Shown: positions 1 through 7,015 of the stretch, piece after piece
Numbering within the stretch: the first letter of the stretch is position 1
Layout of the letters: every line of letters starts with the position of its first letter
Source: CAZTCJ01 sp964612085
GTDB taxonomy: Bacteria; Pseudomonadota; Alphaproteobacteria; JAJFIK01
Direction: 5' to 3'
Length of the DNA stretch: 10,006 bases
NCBI GenBank assembly: GCA_964612085.1
Contig: CAZTCJ010000116.1
Span: forward strand, 1 to 10,006
Translations under genes and position numbers: made by a program
Notes under the pieces: generated by a model
Databases searched by the model: none
The model's input: the letters and a program-made list of their open reading frames with translations, nothing else
What the model was told of the DNA's origin: nothing

Positions 1-797
1 AGGGCGGACAGATCGACATCGAGCGCGAAGTCGCCGTAGTTCAGCTCCAGCCCGCTCGACACACCGTTCGGATAAAGACGATAAGAGACTTCATATTCCG
101 GCAGATCGGCGGCCGTATCGGTCCGGTAATAGCTCAAGGTGACGGGCCAATAGGCCTGGCCCTTCAGCGCCTCGCCGCCGTCCATATCGGCGAATTGCGC
201 GTTTTCGTCCCCATTCGGACGGCGCTTCTTGCCGATAAAGGCGACGGCCTCGTATGACGCGCCTTCTTCGGAGCCGTCGAACACCACCCGGCTCGCCACT
301 TTCTTGCCGGACTGGGCGGCCCGCACCACGGCGACCGCGTGCTCGGTCGGAAAGATCACGCCCGCCGGCAAGGCGACATCGCCGAGATCGCCGCTCTCCA
401 TGGTGACGAGGCCGGAGCCCCGGTCGGCGCGGCCTTGGGCGCTCTCATCGAGCATGTCGTTAACGAAGCGTTCCAGGGTGAAGCGGAAGGTCTCGCCGTC
501 CTGGGCTTCCCAAGAGGAGAAGCGGGCATCGGAGACCACGGCGCGTCCTTCGAACGGCACGAATTCCGTGACAAAGCGCTGGTTCAAGGTGAAGCCGTCG
601 CAGACATTCTGCCATTCCACCACGATCCGCCCGTCGGCGCGGGAGAAGCCCGCCTTGTTGTCTGTGCCGGCCAGTTTCACGGTGTAGATCGCGCGGTGGG
701 ACACAAAGCCGGATGCATCCAAAGGGGCTGCCCCGGCTGCGGTCGCCCAGGCCATTGCACCGGCCGCAAGCAGCATCCATTTGCTTTGTTTGATCAT
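1..797 (-). CDS. EipB-family (DUF1849) periplasmic cell-envelope protein, C-terminus cut by window edge
   Basis: The frame is open from the ATG at 797-795 to the window edge, giving the first 265 residues; the C-terminal end is missing. The N-terminus is a Sec signal peptide: a short basic start (MIKQSK), a hydrophobic Ala-rich stretch to about residue 20, and an AGA-A type cleavage site near residue 23. The mature part begins with the SHRAIYTVKL-type strand and continues with a DGRIVVEW...CDGF segment (Cys66), which I recognise as the DUF1849/EipB pattern. Known EipB (Brucella) is a periplasmic beta-spiral protein of about 280 residues needed for envelope integrity; its first cysteine pairs with a C-terminal one, which would lie outside this window. 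A possible ribosome site (AAAGGTGA on the minus strand, 808-815) precedes the ATG by 10 bases. It is transcribed divergently from the diguanylate cyclase gene. The family assignment is from pattern recognition; the envelope role is inferred from the family. Confidence 0.8.
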   Translation of the reverse strand, partial: MIKQSKWMLLAAGAMAWATAAGAAPLDASGFVSHRAIYTVKLAGTDNKAGFSRADGRIVVEWQNVCDGFTLNQRFVTEFVPFEGRAVVSDARFSSWEAQDGETFRFTLERFVNDMLDESAQGRADRGSGLVTMESGDLGDVALPAGVIFPTEHAVAVVRAAQSGKKVASRVVFDGSEEGASYEAVAFIGKKRRPNGDENAQFADMDGGEALKGQAYWPVTLSYYRTDTAADLPEYEVSYRLYPNGVSSGLELNYGDFALDVDLSA

Positions 798-840
798 AAT
801 GAACCGTTCACCTTTACCCGTTTTGGATTGTGCTCGGGAA

Positions 841-850
841 CTGCCGGCAG
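841..850. repeat. Perfect 10-base palindrome CTGCCGGCAG
   Basis: The sequence equals its own reverse complement and lies 43 bases upstream of the start of the EipB-family gene. It could be half of an operator or a chance GC-rich palindrome. No second copy was noticed in the intergenic region. Confidence 0.3.
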
Positions 851-946
851 ATCATGCCATTTCCAGTTGTTTGGCCTAGCCCTTCTGGACAGGTTTGCAA
901 GGCTGGCACGCAAAGGCTGGGCCATAATACGAAAGGCGGATAACAT

Positions 947-961
947 GGCCACCATGTGGCC
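947..961. repeat. Inverted repeat GGCCAC-CAT-GTGGCC
   Basis: The six-base arms match perfectly around a three-base centre, and the flanking bases do not extend the pairing. The spacing and size are compatible with binding by a dimeric helix-turn-helix regulator, and it sits in the divergent promoter region about 150 bases upstream of the left-hand gene. Regulatory function is inference only. Confidence 0.3.
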
Positions 962-1154
962 GGTGCGACCGGCAGGCAGAAATCACCCGGCAAGACGCGC
1001 CCTCGAGGCGCAAACCGGCCCGGCAAGGCCTGCCTGGTCAGACGCGCCCCTCGTGGATTTGCCTGCCTTTGCTCTCTGGCACGAGCCTTGCCACCTCAAC
1101 GCAACCACACCGGATACGCATGGTTTCGCAGCCACGAGCAGGAGTAACACACAG

Positions 1155-1859
1155 ATGCTCGCAAGCTCTCTCACCATCAGCCCTCTGCAGGCCGACAGTC
1201 CGGCCCCCACAGGCACGCCGCTTCACGGAGAAACCGCCCGCAGCCTGCGCGCCAGCCTGGAGCAGACCGCGCTCCCGGATGCCCAGCGCCGCGCTCTTGC
1301 GGATATTCTGCGGTATGCGGAAGAGGCCGAGGCCCGGATCGCCGAACAGCAGGCCGAGATCCGCCATCTGCATTCCCTGTCCACCACGGACGATCTGACC
1401 GGCCTGCTCAACCGGCGCGGCTTTCACGAAGCCTTGACCCGCACCTTGAGCGCTGCGCGCCGTCACGACGAACGCGGCCTGCTGGCCCTGTTGGATCTTG
1501 ACCGCTTCAAGCCCATCAACGACGCCCATGGTCACGAGGCCGGGGATGCGGTTTTGCGGGCGGTCGCCGGCCTTCTGGCCGAGGCTGTTCGGCAAACGGA
1601 TTATGTGGGCCGTCTGGGCGGCGACGAATTCGCCATCCTGATGGTGCGCGCCGAGCCGCTGCAAGGCCGCGCCCGCCTGCTCCACCTCGCCCGCGATGTG
1701 GCGGCGCTCGAGGTGTCTTACAACGGCACGGCCTTGACCGTCGGCGCCAGCATCGGGATCGAGGCCTATGGCGCCTCGTCAACGGCGGCAGACCTGATGG
1801 CGCGGGCCGATCAGGCCATGTACCGGTCAAAAACCCGCCGCGCCGCATGCCGCACCTGA
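1155..1859 (+). CDS. Soluble diguanylate cyclase (GGDEF domain) with intact inhibitory site
   Basis: The 234-residue protein is predicted to make cyclic di-GMP from two GTP. The GGDEF domain spans roughly residues 70-230: it opens with TDDLTGLLNRRGF, carries the metal-binding segment LDLDRFKPIND, and has the exact GGDEF signature at residues 155-159. An RxxD motif (RQTD, residues 146-149) ends five residues before GGDEF, the standard inhibitory I-site, so product inhibition is expected. Residues about 30-70 are rich in Ala, Glu and Arg and look helical or coiled-coil, probably for dimerisation. There is no membrane segment, signal peptide or known sensor domain. The same frame is open upstream to 339, but the ATG at 1155 is chosen because AGGAG (1140-1144) precedes it by ten bases and the upstream part overlaps the opposite EipB-family gene. 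It lies 60 bases ahead of the RidA-family gene and could be co-transcribed with it. Confidence 0.88.
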   Translation: MLASSLTISPLQADSPAPTGTPLHGETARSLRASLEQTALPDAQRRALADILRYAEEAEARIAEQQAEIRHLHSLSTTDDLTGLLNRRGFHEALTRTLSAARRHDERGLLALLDLDRFKPINDAHGHEAGDAVLRAVAGLLAEAVRQTDYVGRLGGDEFAILMVRAEPLQGRARLLHLARDVAALEVSYNGTALTVGASIGIEAYGASSTAADLMARADQAMYRSKTRRAACRT

Positions 1860-1919
1860 CGGGCGCGCCCGCGCCTGTTAGATTGATGGCTCCCGGTCAT
1901 TGCCATGGAAGGAGCCACC

Positions 1920-2387
1920 ATGCCCGGACGGACTGATGCACGTCTTGAGGCCCTCGGACTGGAGCTGCCGCCCCCGGCCCCGCCAGCCGCCAATTACGTC
2001 CCTTATGTCATCACGGGCAATCTGGTGTTCGTCTCCGGCCAGGTGCCGGTGACCAAGGACGGCCTGCAGTATCTCGGCAAGCTCGGCGCGGCGTTTTCCG
2101 TGGAAGAGGGCCAGGAAGCGGCCCGCCTGTGCGCGCTCAATCTGCTCTCCCAGGTCCGCGCGGCAGCGGATGGCGATCTCGACCGTATCACGCGCTGCGT
2201 CAAGCTGGGCGGCTTCGTGAACTGCACGCCTGATTTTCATCAGCACCCGGCCGTGATCAACGGCGCGTCGGATCTGATCGCCGCCGTCCTGGGCGAAGAC
2301 GGGCCGCATGCCCGCTTCGCGGTGGGCGCGCCCAGCCTGCCCTTCGACGTGGCCGTCGAGATCGACGGCGTGTTCGAACTGTCCTGA
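1920..2387 (+). CDS. RidA/YjgF/UK114-family protein
   Basis: This 155-residue protein belongs to the Rid superfamily, whose best-studied members hydrolyse reactive enamine/imine intermediates from PLP enzymes. The strand LVFVSGQVP (about residues 36-44) and the C-terminal ARFAVGAPSLPFDVAVEID region are family hallmarks; Arg132 matches the conserved substrate-carboxylate-binding arginine. The length of about 155 residues, with an N-terminal extension around RLEALGLELPPP, fits the longer YjgF-like subgroup rather than the 128-residue canonical RidA, so the exact substrate is not assured. An earlier in-frame ATG at 1905 exists, but the ATG at 1920 has AAGGAG (1909-1914) five bases upstream and is preferred. 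It begins a closely spaced plus-strand gene run, with 11 bases to the next gene. Confidence 0.88.
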   Translation: MPGRTDARLEALGLELPPPAPPAANYVPYVITGNLVFVSGQVPVTKDGLQYLGKLGAAFSVEEGQEAARLCALNLLSQVRAAADGDLDRITRCVKLGGFVNCTPDFHQHPAVINGASDLIAAVLGEDGPHARFAVGAPSLPFDVAVEIDGVFELS

Positions 2388-2398
2388 GGCTGTCTTCC

Positions 2399-3607
2399 GT
2401 GCCGTCACGGTCTCCGTCGCAGAAAAAGGCAGCCGGCGAGGATGCCATCACCGTGCAGCTCGCGCGCGGCCTGGAGGCGGTCGAGCGGGCAGACTGGGAC
2501 GCCTGCGCCAATCCCGGCGGGCCGGTGCCTTACGACCCGTTTGTCTCTTACGATTTTCTCTCCGCCCTCGAACGGTCGGGCTCGGCCACGCCCGAGACCG
2601 GCTGGACGCCGCTCCATCTGCTTTACCAAGACAAAGGGCGGATCGCGGGCGCCATGCCCCTTTATCTCAAAAGCCATTCCTATGGGGAATATGTCTTCGA
2701 TCATGGCTGGGCCGATGCCTTCGAGCGCGCGGGCGGCGCCTATTATCCCAAGCTGCTCTGCGCCGTGCCGTTCACGCCCGCCACGGGCCGCCGCCTGCTG
2801 ACTAAGGACAACACGCCTGAAACGGCGCGCAAACTCATGGCGGGGCTGAAAGCCGTCGCGGACGATCTGGGCGTGTCCTCCGCCCATATCACGTTCCCGG
2901 CCAAGGCGGACTGGGAGCTTCTGGGCGCCTCAGGCTTCCTTCAGCGGACGGATCAGCAGTTCCACTGGGAAAACCGGGGCTATGACAGTTTCGACGGGTT
3001 TCTGGACGATCTGGCCTCCCGAAAACGCAAAAACCTGCGCAAGGAGCGGGCGACGGCGCTGGAAAACGGCATTTCCATCGACTGGATCACCGGCAAGGAT
3101 CTGACCGAGGATCATTGGGACGCCTTTTTCACATTTTACCTGGACACGGGCGCGCGCAAATGGGGCCAGCCCTATCTCACCCGTCCTTTCTTCAGCATGG
3201 TGAGCGAAACGCTCGCCGACAGGATCCTGTTGATCCTGTGCCGCCGGGAGGGCCGCGCAATCGCGGGCGCGCTCAATTTCATCGGCGGCGAGACGCTCTA
3301 CGGGCGCTATTGGGGCGCGATCGAACACCACCCCTTTCTTCATTTCGAAGCGTGCTATTATCAGGCCATCGATTTCGCGATCGCCCATGGGCTGAAGCGG
3401 GTGGAGGCAGGCGCGCAAGGGGCGCACAAGCTGGCGCGTGGCTATGCACCGACGCCGACCTATTCCGCCCATTGGATCGCCAATCCCTCTTTCCGCGAGG
3501 CGGTGGCGCATTTTCTTAGCCACGAGCGCGACGCGGTTGCGGAGCATATCGATGCGCTCAAAGAACATACGCCGTTCCGCAAGGACGGCACCACGGATCC
3601 GGATTGA
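2399..3607 (+). CDS. COG3146 FemAB-like GNAT-superfamily acyltransferase (PF04339 type)
   Basis: This 402-residue protein matches the COG3146/PF04339 family, distantly related to FemAB aminoacyl transferases with a GNAT fold. Recognisable stretches are DPFVSYDFLSALE near residue 47, MPLYLKSHSYGEYVFDHGWADAFERAGG (split by eye around residues 90-113), the basic KRKNLRKERA helix near residue 205, and GAQGAHKLARGY around residues 338-349. The length is normal for the family. The reaction in most species is not established; the 'peptidoglycan biosynthesis/recognition' label is by homology only. The chosen start is GTG at 2399, with GAGG overlapping the ridA stop region about ten bases upstream. 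A second in-frame GTG at 2453 also has a purine-rich site before it, so the first 18 residues are uncertain. It is followed after 22 bases by the dipeptidase gene, consistent with an operon. Confidence 0.85.
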   Translation: MPSRSPSQKKAAGEDAITVQLARGLEAVERADWDACANPGGPVPYDPFVSYDFLSALERSGSATPETGWTPLHLLYQDKGRIAGAMPLYLKSHSYGEYVFDHGWADAFERAGGAYYPKLLCAVPFTPATGRRLLTKDNTPETARKLMAGLKAVADDLGVSSAHITFPAKADWELLGASGFLQRTDQQFHWENRGYDSFDGFLDDLASRKRKNLRKERATALENGISIDWITGKDLTEDHWDAFFTFYLDTGARKWGQPYLTRPFFSMVSETLADRILLILCRREGRAIAGALNFIGGETLYGRYWGAIEHHPFLHFEACYYQAIDFAIAHGLKRVEAGAQGAHKLARGYAPTPTYSAHWIANPSFREAVAHFLSHERDAVAEHIDALKEHTPFRKDGTTDPD

Positions 3608-3629
3608 TTGGAGCAGGGAGGATCTACCC

Positions 3630-4886
3630 ATGGTCAAAATGCATATGATGACCCGCACGGGCCTAGCCGCGCTTTTGGCATTCGGTCTGATGACACATGC
3701 AGTCCGCGCCGATGCCCACGCGGATCTGGAAGCCAAGGCACGAGCCATTCACGACCGGGTCATTACGGTCGACCCGCATGTGGATATTCCGCTGACCTTC
3801 GCAACCGATGCTTTCGATCCGGCCTCGACCGACGCGCCCTTGTCCCAGGTGGATCTGGCCCGCATGGAAGCAGGCGGCCTTGATGCCGTATTCTTCGTCG
3901 CCTATGCCGGTCAGGAAGCGCTGGATCCGGAACATTATGCAGCCGCTATGGAAACGGCGTTTCGCAGATTCGCCGCCATCCGGCGCATGGCTGACAGGCT
4001 CTATCCGGACCGGATCGAATTTGCCGAAACGGCAGCGGATGTACGCCGGATTAATGCTGCCGGCAAGAAGGTCGCGTTGATCGGTGTGGAAAACGGCTAT
4101 TCCATGGGCGGACGGGTGAGCATGCTGGAGACCATGTATGATCTCGGCGCCCGCTATTTCGGCTTCGTTCACAACGGTCATAATCAGCTTTCGGACTCTG
4201 CCGTGCCTCAAGAGCGTCTTGGCGATGAGAAAGAGCGCCATGGCGGACTATCGGATCTGGGCCGCGCGGTTATCGAAAAATGCAACGAGCTGGGCCTCAT
4301 GATCGATGTCTCCCACGCTTCCAAGGCAGCAACGCTCCAAGCAGCGAAGCTCTCGAAAGCGCCAATCATCGCCTCCCATTCCTCCGTACAGGCCTTACGT
4401 GATCACCCGCGCAACATGGATGACGAAACGCTCCTGGCCATGAAGGAAAATGGCGGTGTCGTCCATATGGTGGCGCTGGGCCATTACCTGACCGATACGC
4501 CTGAAGACAAAATGGAAGCGCTCGGCGCTCTGCGCCAGGAGCTTGGTCTCGATCAGCCCGGCGCTTTCAACACCGCAAGCCGTGAGACCCTTCAGCGCTA
4601 TCAAGATGGTCTCGCCGGGATCAACGAACAGTGGCCCTCTGCCTCCGTCAGCGATTTCGTCGATCACATCGATTATGCGGTCAAGTTGATCGGCATCGAC
4701 CATGTGGGCGTTTCCTCCGACTTCCAGGGCGGCGGCGGCATCGCCGGTTGGCGCGATGCGTCCGAGACCTTCAATGTCACGCTGGAGTTGGTGCTCCGGG
4801 GGTATACGGAAGAAGAAATCGCCAAGATCTGGGGCGGCAATATCCTGCGCGTCATGGAAGAAACCGAAAAGGTTGCGGCGCGCTAA
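3630..4886 (+). CDS. Exported membrane-dipeptidase-type zinc peptidase (family M19)
   Basis: This 418-residue protein is a renal-dipeptidase-like enzyme, a binuclear zinc peptidase that cleaves dipeptides, often with a D-residue at the C-terminal position. All expected active-site residues are present: HxD at His50/Asp52 (in VDPHVDIP), the bridging Glu154 (GVENG), His229 (IDVSHAS), His250 (IASHSS), Arg261 (HPRN) and the catalytic-site Asp364 (SSDFQG). The 21-residue spacing between His229 and His250 equals that of the human enzyme. The N-terminus is a signal peptide with hydrophobic core LAALLAFGLM and possible cleavage after Ala27 or Ala29; no lipobox is present, so a soluble periplasmic enzyme is expected. 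The ATG at 3630 has GCAGGGAGG (3613-3621) eight bases upstream. Gaps to its neighbours are 22 bases on each side. Sampled lines are about 57-58% GC, lower than the genes around it. Substrate preference cannot be read from the sequence. Confidence 0.92.
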   Translation: MVKMHMMTRTGLAALLAFGLMTHAVRADAHADLEAKARAIHDRVITVDPHVDIPLTFATDAFDPASTDAPLSQVDLARMEAGGLDAVFFVAYAGQEALDPEHYAAAMETAFRRFAAIRRMADRLYPDRIEFAETAADVRRINAAGKKVALIGVENGYSMGGRVSMLETMYDLGARYFGFVHNGHNQLSDSAVPQERLGDEKERHGGLSDLGRAVIEKCNELGLMIDVSHASKAATLQAAKLSKAPIIASHSSVQALRDHPRNMDDETLLAMKENGGVVHMVALGHYLTDTPEDKMEALGALRQELGLDQPGAFNTASRETLQRYQDGLAGINEQWPSASVSDFVDHIDYAVKLIGIDHVGVSSDFQGGGGIAGWRDASETFNVTLELVLRGYTEEEIAKIWGGNILRVMEETEKVAAR

Positions 4887-4908
4887 GCGTCTTTAGGGAG
4901 GACCAATC

Positions 4909-5721
4909 ATGACTCACGATTTCGATTTAAGCGGCAAGGTGATCCTGATCACCGGCACCGCGAAGGGGATCGGTGCGGAAACCGCCAAACGGGCCGCGTC
5001 CCTTGGCGCGACCATCGTCGGCGCCGACATCGACGAGGCGGGTGCACAGACCACCGCCGATATCATCGCCCAGGCGGGCGGCACGGCGGGCGCGTTGGCA
5101 ATCGACGTGACCAGCGAGACCGACTGGCAGCGCACGGTCGATGCCGTACGCTCCGATTACGGACGGCTCGATGGCCTCGTCAACAATGCCGGCATCATCA
5201 TGATGAAGGCGACGGAAGACACCACGCTTGAGGACTGGCGCCGGGTCAATAGCATCAATGTGGAAGGGGTTTTTCTCGGCACACGGACCGCCCTGCCCTT
5301 GATGCGGGAGACCGCAGCGGCCCACGGCACGAGCGGCTCGATCGTCAACCTCTCGTCCATCTACGGCATCACGGGCGAAGCAGGCTTTGCCGCCTATTGC
5401 GCCTCGAAAGGCGCGGTGCGGATGATGACCAAGGCCTGCGCGCTCGAGTTTGGGCGTGGCGGCTTCAATGTGCGGGTCAATTCGGTTCACCCCGGCCCCA
5501 TCGACACGGATCTGGGCACCGGCCCCTTGAAGGATCTGCAAGCCATCGGTCTGCTCGACAGCATGGAGACCGGCATGGCCGCCGTGCGCGAACGCTTTCC
5601 CATCGGCCGCTGGGGCGAGGTGCAGGATATCGCCAAGGGCATTACCTTCCTTTTGTCCGACGCCTCGTCCTTCATGACGGGTACGGAACTGGTGATCGAC
5701 GGCGGCTGGAGCGCCTACTAA
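4909..5721 (+). CDS. NAD-type classical short-chain dehydrogenase/reductase (SDR)
   Basis: This 270-residue protein has every mark of a classical SDR oxidoreductase. The nucleotide-binding motif TGTAKGIG is at residues 15-22, Asp40 at the end of the second strand favours NAD(H) over NADP(H), NNAG is at 92-95, and the catalytic triad is Ser150, Tyr163 and Lys167 (YCASK). The C-terminus FMTGTELVIDGGWSAY is the usual family end. The general look resembles the cyclopentanol/hydroxysteroid dehydrogenase branch, but the substrate is not identifiable. AGGGAGG (4895-4901) lies seven bases before the ATG. It sits 22 bases after the dipeptidase and 20 before the HIT gene, so it is probably co-transcribed; the sampled lines are very GC-rich (about 73-75%), unlike the dipeptidase. 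Confidence 0.92.
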   Translation: MTHDFDLSGKVILITGTAKGIGAETAKRAASLGATIVGADIDEAGAQTTADIIAQAGGTAGALAIDVTSETDWQRTVDAVRSDYGRLDGLVNNAGIIMMKATEDTTLEDWRRVNSINVEGVFLGTRTALPLMRETAAAHGTSGSIVNLSSIYGITGEAGFAAYCASKGAVRMMTKACALEFGRGGFNVRVNSVHPGPIDTDLGTGPLKDLQAIGLLDSMETGMAAVRERFPIGRWGEVQDIAKGITFLLSDASSFMTGTELVIDGGWSAY

Positions 5722-5741
5722 AAGTTAGGAGACGGACGACC

Positions 5742-6158
5742 ATGGCTTACGACAGCAACAATATCTTCGCCAAGATCCTGCGCGGCGAAGCGCCTTGCCA
5801 CAAGGTCTATGAGGACGACAAGGCTCTGTCCTTCGTGGATATCATGCCCCAGGCGCTGGGCCACACCCTGGTGATCCCGAAGGCGGAGGCGGAAAACCTG
5901 TTCGATCTCGCGCCCGACATGGCGCGGGAGCTGATCGTGCGCACCCAGACCATCGCGAAGGCCGTCAAGCAGGCGGTGGACGCGCCGGGCGTGATGATCG
6001 CCCAGCTCAACGGTCCGGAAGCGGGTCAGACCGTCTTCCATATTCATTTTCACATCATTCCGCGTTGGGATGGGGTCGACTTCAAGCTGCACGCCCGCGA
6101 TCCCGCTGACCCGGCGGAGCTTGCGGCCATGGCCGACAAGATCAAATCGTTCCTCTAA
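5742..6158 (+). CDS. HIT-family (histidine triad) nucleotide hydrolase
   Basis: This 138-residue protein has the HIT signature HIHFHII with histidines at 100, 102 and 104; the last is the expected nucleophile that forms a nucleotidyl intermediate. The N-terminal NIFAKILRGEAPCHKVYEDD and GHTLVIPK segments are typical of the HINT/HIT branch, which hydrolyses AMP-amidates and related purine nucleotides. The length is normal. The preferred ATG at 5742 has AGGAG (5727-5731) ten bases upstream; the same frame is open further upstream inside the SDR gene, but that part is not coding. It is the last gene of the plus-strand run and faces the lipoprotein gene tail-to-tail. Confidence 0.93.
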   Translation: MAYDSNNIFAKILRGEAPCHKVYEDDKALSFVDIMPQALGHTLVIPKAEAENLFDLAPDMARELIVRTQTIAKAVKQAVDAPGVMIAQLNGPEAGQTVFHIHFHIIPRWDGVDFKLHARDPADPAELAAMADKIKSFL

Positions 6159-6218
6159 AGATATTAATTTTTCGCTCGGTCGGACGGAAAACCGGTTTCT
6201 ACTTTTCCTGACCTCGCT
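6159..6218. other. Convergent intergenic gap with short palindromes, no clear terminator
   Basis: The 60 bases between two converging genes must end transcription from both sides. The perfect palindrome AAACCGGTTT lies at 6189-6198 with an AT-rich stretch on its left (ATATTAATTTTT, 6162-6173), and a second palindrome, GCTTTAAAGC (6216-6225), overlaps the lipoprotein stop codon. Neither has the loop and T-run expected of a strong intrinsic terminator, so termination here may be factor-dependent. Confidence 0.35.
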
Positions 6219-6980
6219 TTAAAGCCGCGGCCAGTCGAGATCGATGCGCGCCGTATTGGCCCGGTCGGCCTCCACATGGGTGGGCCGGCCCTCTTCCGGA
6301 TGGAAGGTCAAGGGCACGGCATAGTCCCGCCCGCAATAATGGGCGGTCCAGACCTCCCGCCAGAACTGCTCCGTATCAAGACCGTCCACATGGCGGGTGT
6401 CGCGGATCCGGGGCAGGGCCTGGCCCGGACAATCGACGCCGGAGGCCAGCGCCGCCGTCTCGTAGACCGCGAGGGCCGCTTCCTTCTGCAAGGCGGGATC
6501 GGCCTGGGTGGAGCCCGGCAACAGGGGAATGAAGGCCGACGGCCGGTCCTCGAAAGTCACGATAATGAGATTATGAAGACGCGGGGGCGCGCAGCCGCCC
6601 ACCAGAATATGGGTGCGCCAGGCCTCTTCCGCGCCGTTTCGCTTGAAGACATCCAGAATGGGATCCTCGAACGGATCGTAGCGTTCCGAACGCTGCTCGA
6701 TGCGCCGCTCCTCGCAGAAGCCGAAGGCGTTTTCATCCGCCTGCAGAACGGCTTCCGCCGATTGGGAGAGAAAATCCTCGACGCTGCTGGCGCCGCGAAT
6801 GCCGGCAGAAATGCGCAAGGTTTCCGATACGGTGCTGCCGCGCGCGGGCTGGCCGGCAAGTCCGGTCCGCTCGCCTTCGGCCAGGACGGTGGTGCTGTCG
6901 AAACCGGAACCGCCGCACCCTGTCAGGACCGCGATCGCCAGGAACGCCGCTGTTACGCATCGCACGGTCCGCGGTGTCAT
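6219..6980 (-). CDS. Predicted lipoprotein of unknown family with four extra cysteines
   Basis: I do not recognise the family. The 253-residue protein starts with a lipoprotein signal peptide: a basic start, hydrophobic AAFLAIAVLT and the lipobox LTGC with lipidated Cys22, followed by a Gly/Ser linker and no Asp at position +2, which favours the outer membrane. The mature part has cysteines at 89, 130, 184 and 216, which could form two disulfides in the periplasm. Residues around 60-115 look helical and the second half (ILVGG, NLIIVTFEDRPSAFIPLL, DYAVPLTFHP) looks like beta strands. The ATG at 6980 is chosen because AAGGA (minus strand, 6988-6992) lies seven bases upstream; a TTG at 7019 overlapping the clpA stop is possible but would put extra residues before the signal peptide. 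It lies 35 bases downstream of clpA on the same strand and may be read through from it. Confidence 0.7.
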   Translation of the reverse strand: MTPRTVRCVTAAFLAIAVLTGCGGSGFDSTTVLAEGERTGLAGQPARGSTVSETLRISAGIRGASSVEDFLSQSAEAVLQADENAFGFCEERRIEQRSERYDPFEDPILDVFKRNGAEEAWRTHILVGGCAPPRLHNLIIVTFEDRPSAFIPLLPGSTQADPALQKEAALAVYETAALASGVDCPGQALPRIRDTRHVDGLDTEQFWREVWTAHYCGRDYAVPLTFHPEEGRPTHVEADRANTARIDLDWPRL

Positions 6981-7015
6981 CGCCCAGTCCTTTTCGAGCG
7001 GGATCCGAGCCTGGA

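Larger units (their letters stand above)
798..1154. promoter_or_regulatory. Divergent intergenic region between the eipB-like gene and the diguanylate cyclase gene
   Basis: This 357-base stretch has no convincing gene: frames through it lack a start with a ribosome site and do not resemble a known protein. It must carry the promoters for the leftward envelope gene and probably for the rightward cyclase gene. Visible elements are a perfect 10-base palindrome (841-850), a perfect 6-bp inverted repeat with a 3-base centre (947-961), and CATAAT (923-928), a -10-like hexamer in the rightward direction with TTGCAA (895-900) upstream but at too long a spacing (22). A 10-base direct repeat AGACGCGCCC occurs at 993-1002 and 1040-1049. 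None of these is a firm promoter call. Confidence 0.4.

Noticed and set aside
229..687. Plus-strand open frames across the EipB-family gene
   Set aside because: Their translations are low-complexity Ser/Thr/Arg/Pro text typical of antisense frames in GC-rich DNA, while the minus strand gives a signal peptide and family motifs.
993..1049. CRISPR-like or tandem repeat from the AGACGCGCCC pair
   Set aside because: There are only two copies, 47 bases apart, with unrelated flanks, which is compatible with chance in GC-rich DNA.
339..1154. N-terminal extension of the diguanylate cyclase
   Set aside because: The frame is open, but it overlaps the antisense EipB-family gene, shows no domain, and a good ribosome site precedes the ATG at 1155.
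6159..6225. Strong bidirectional intrinsic terminator between the HIT and lipoprotein genes
   Set aside because: Only loop-less palindromes are present and there is no clear GC-rich stem followed by a T-run.
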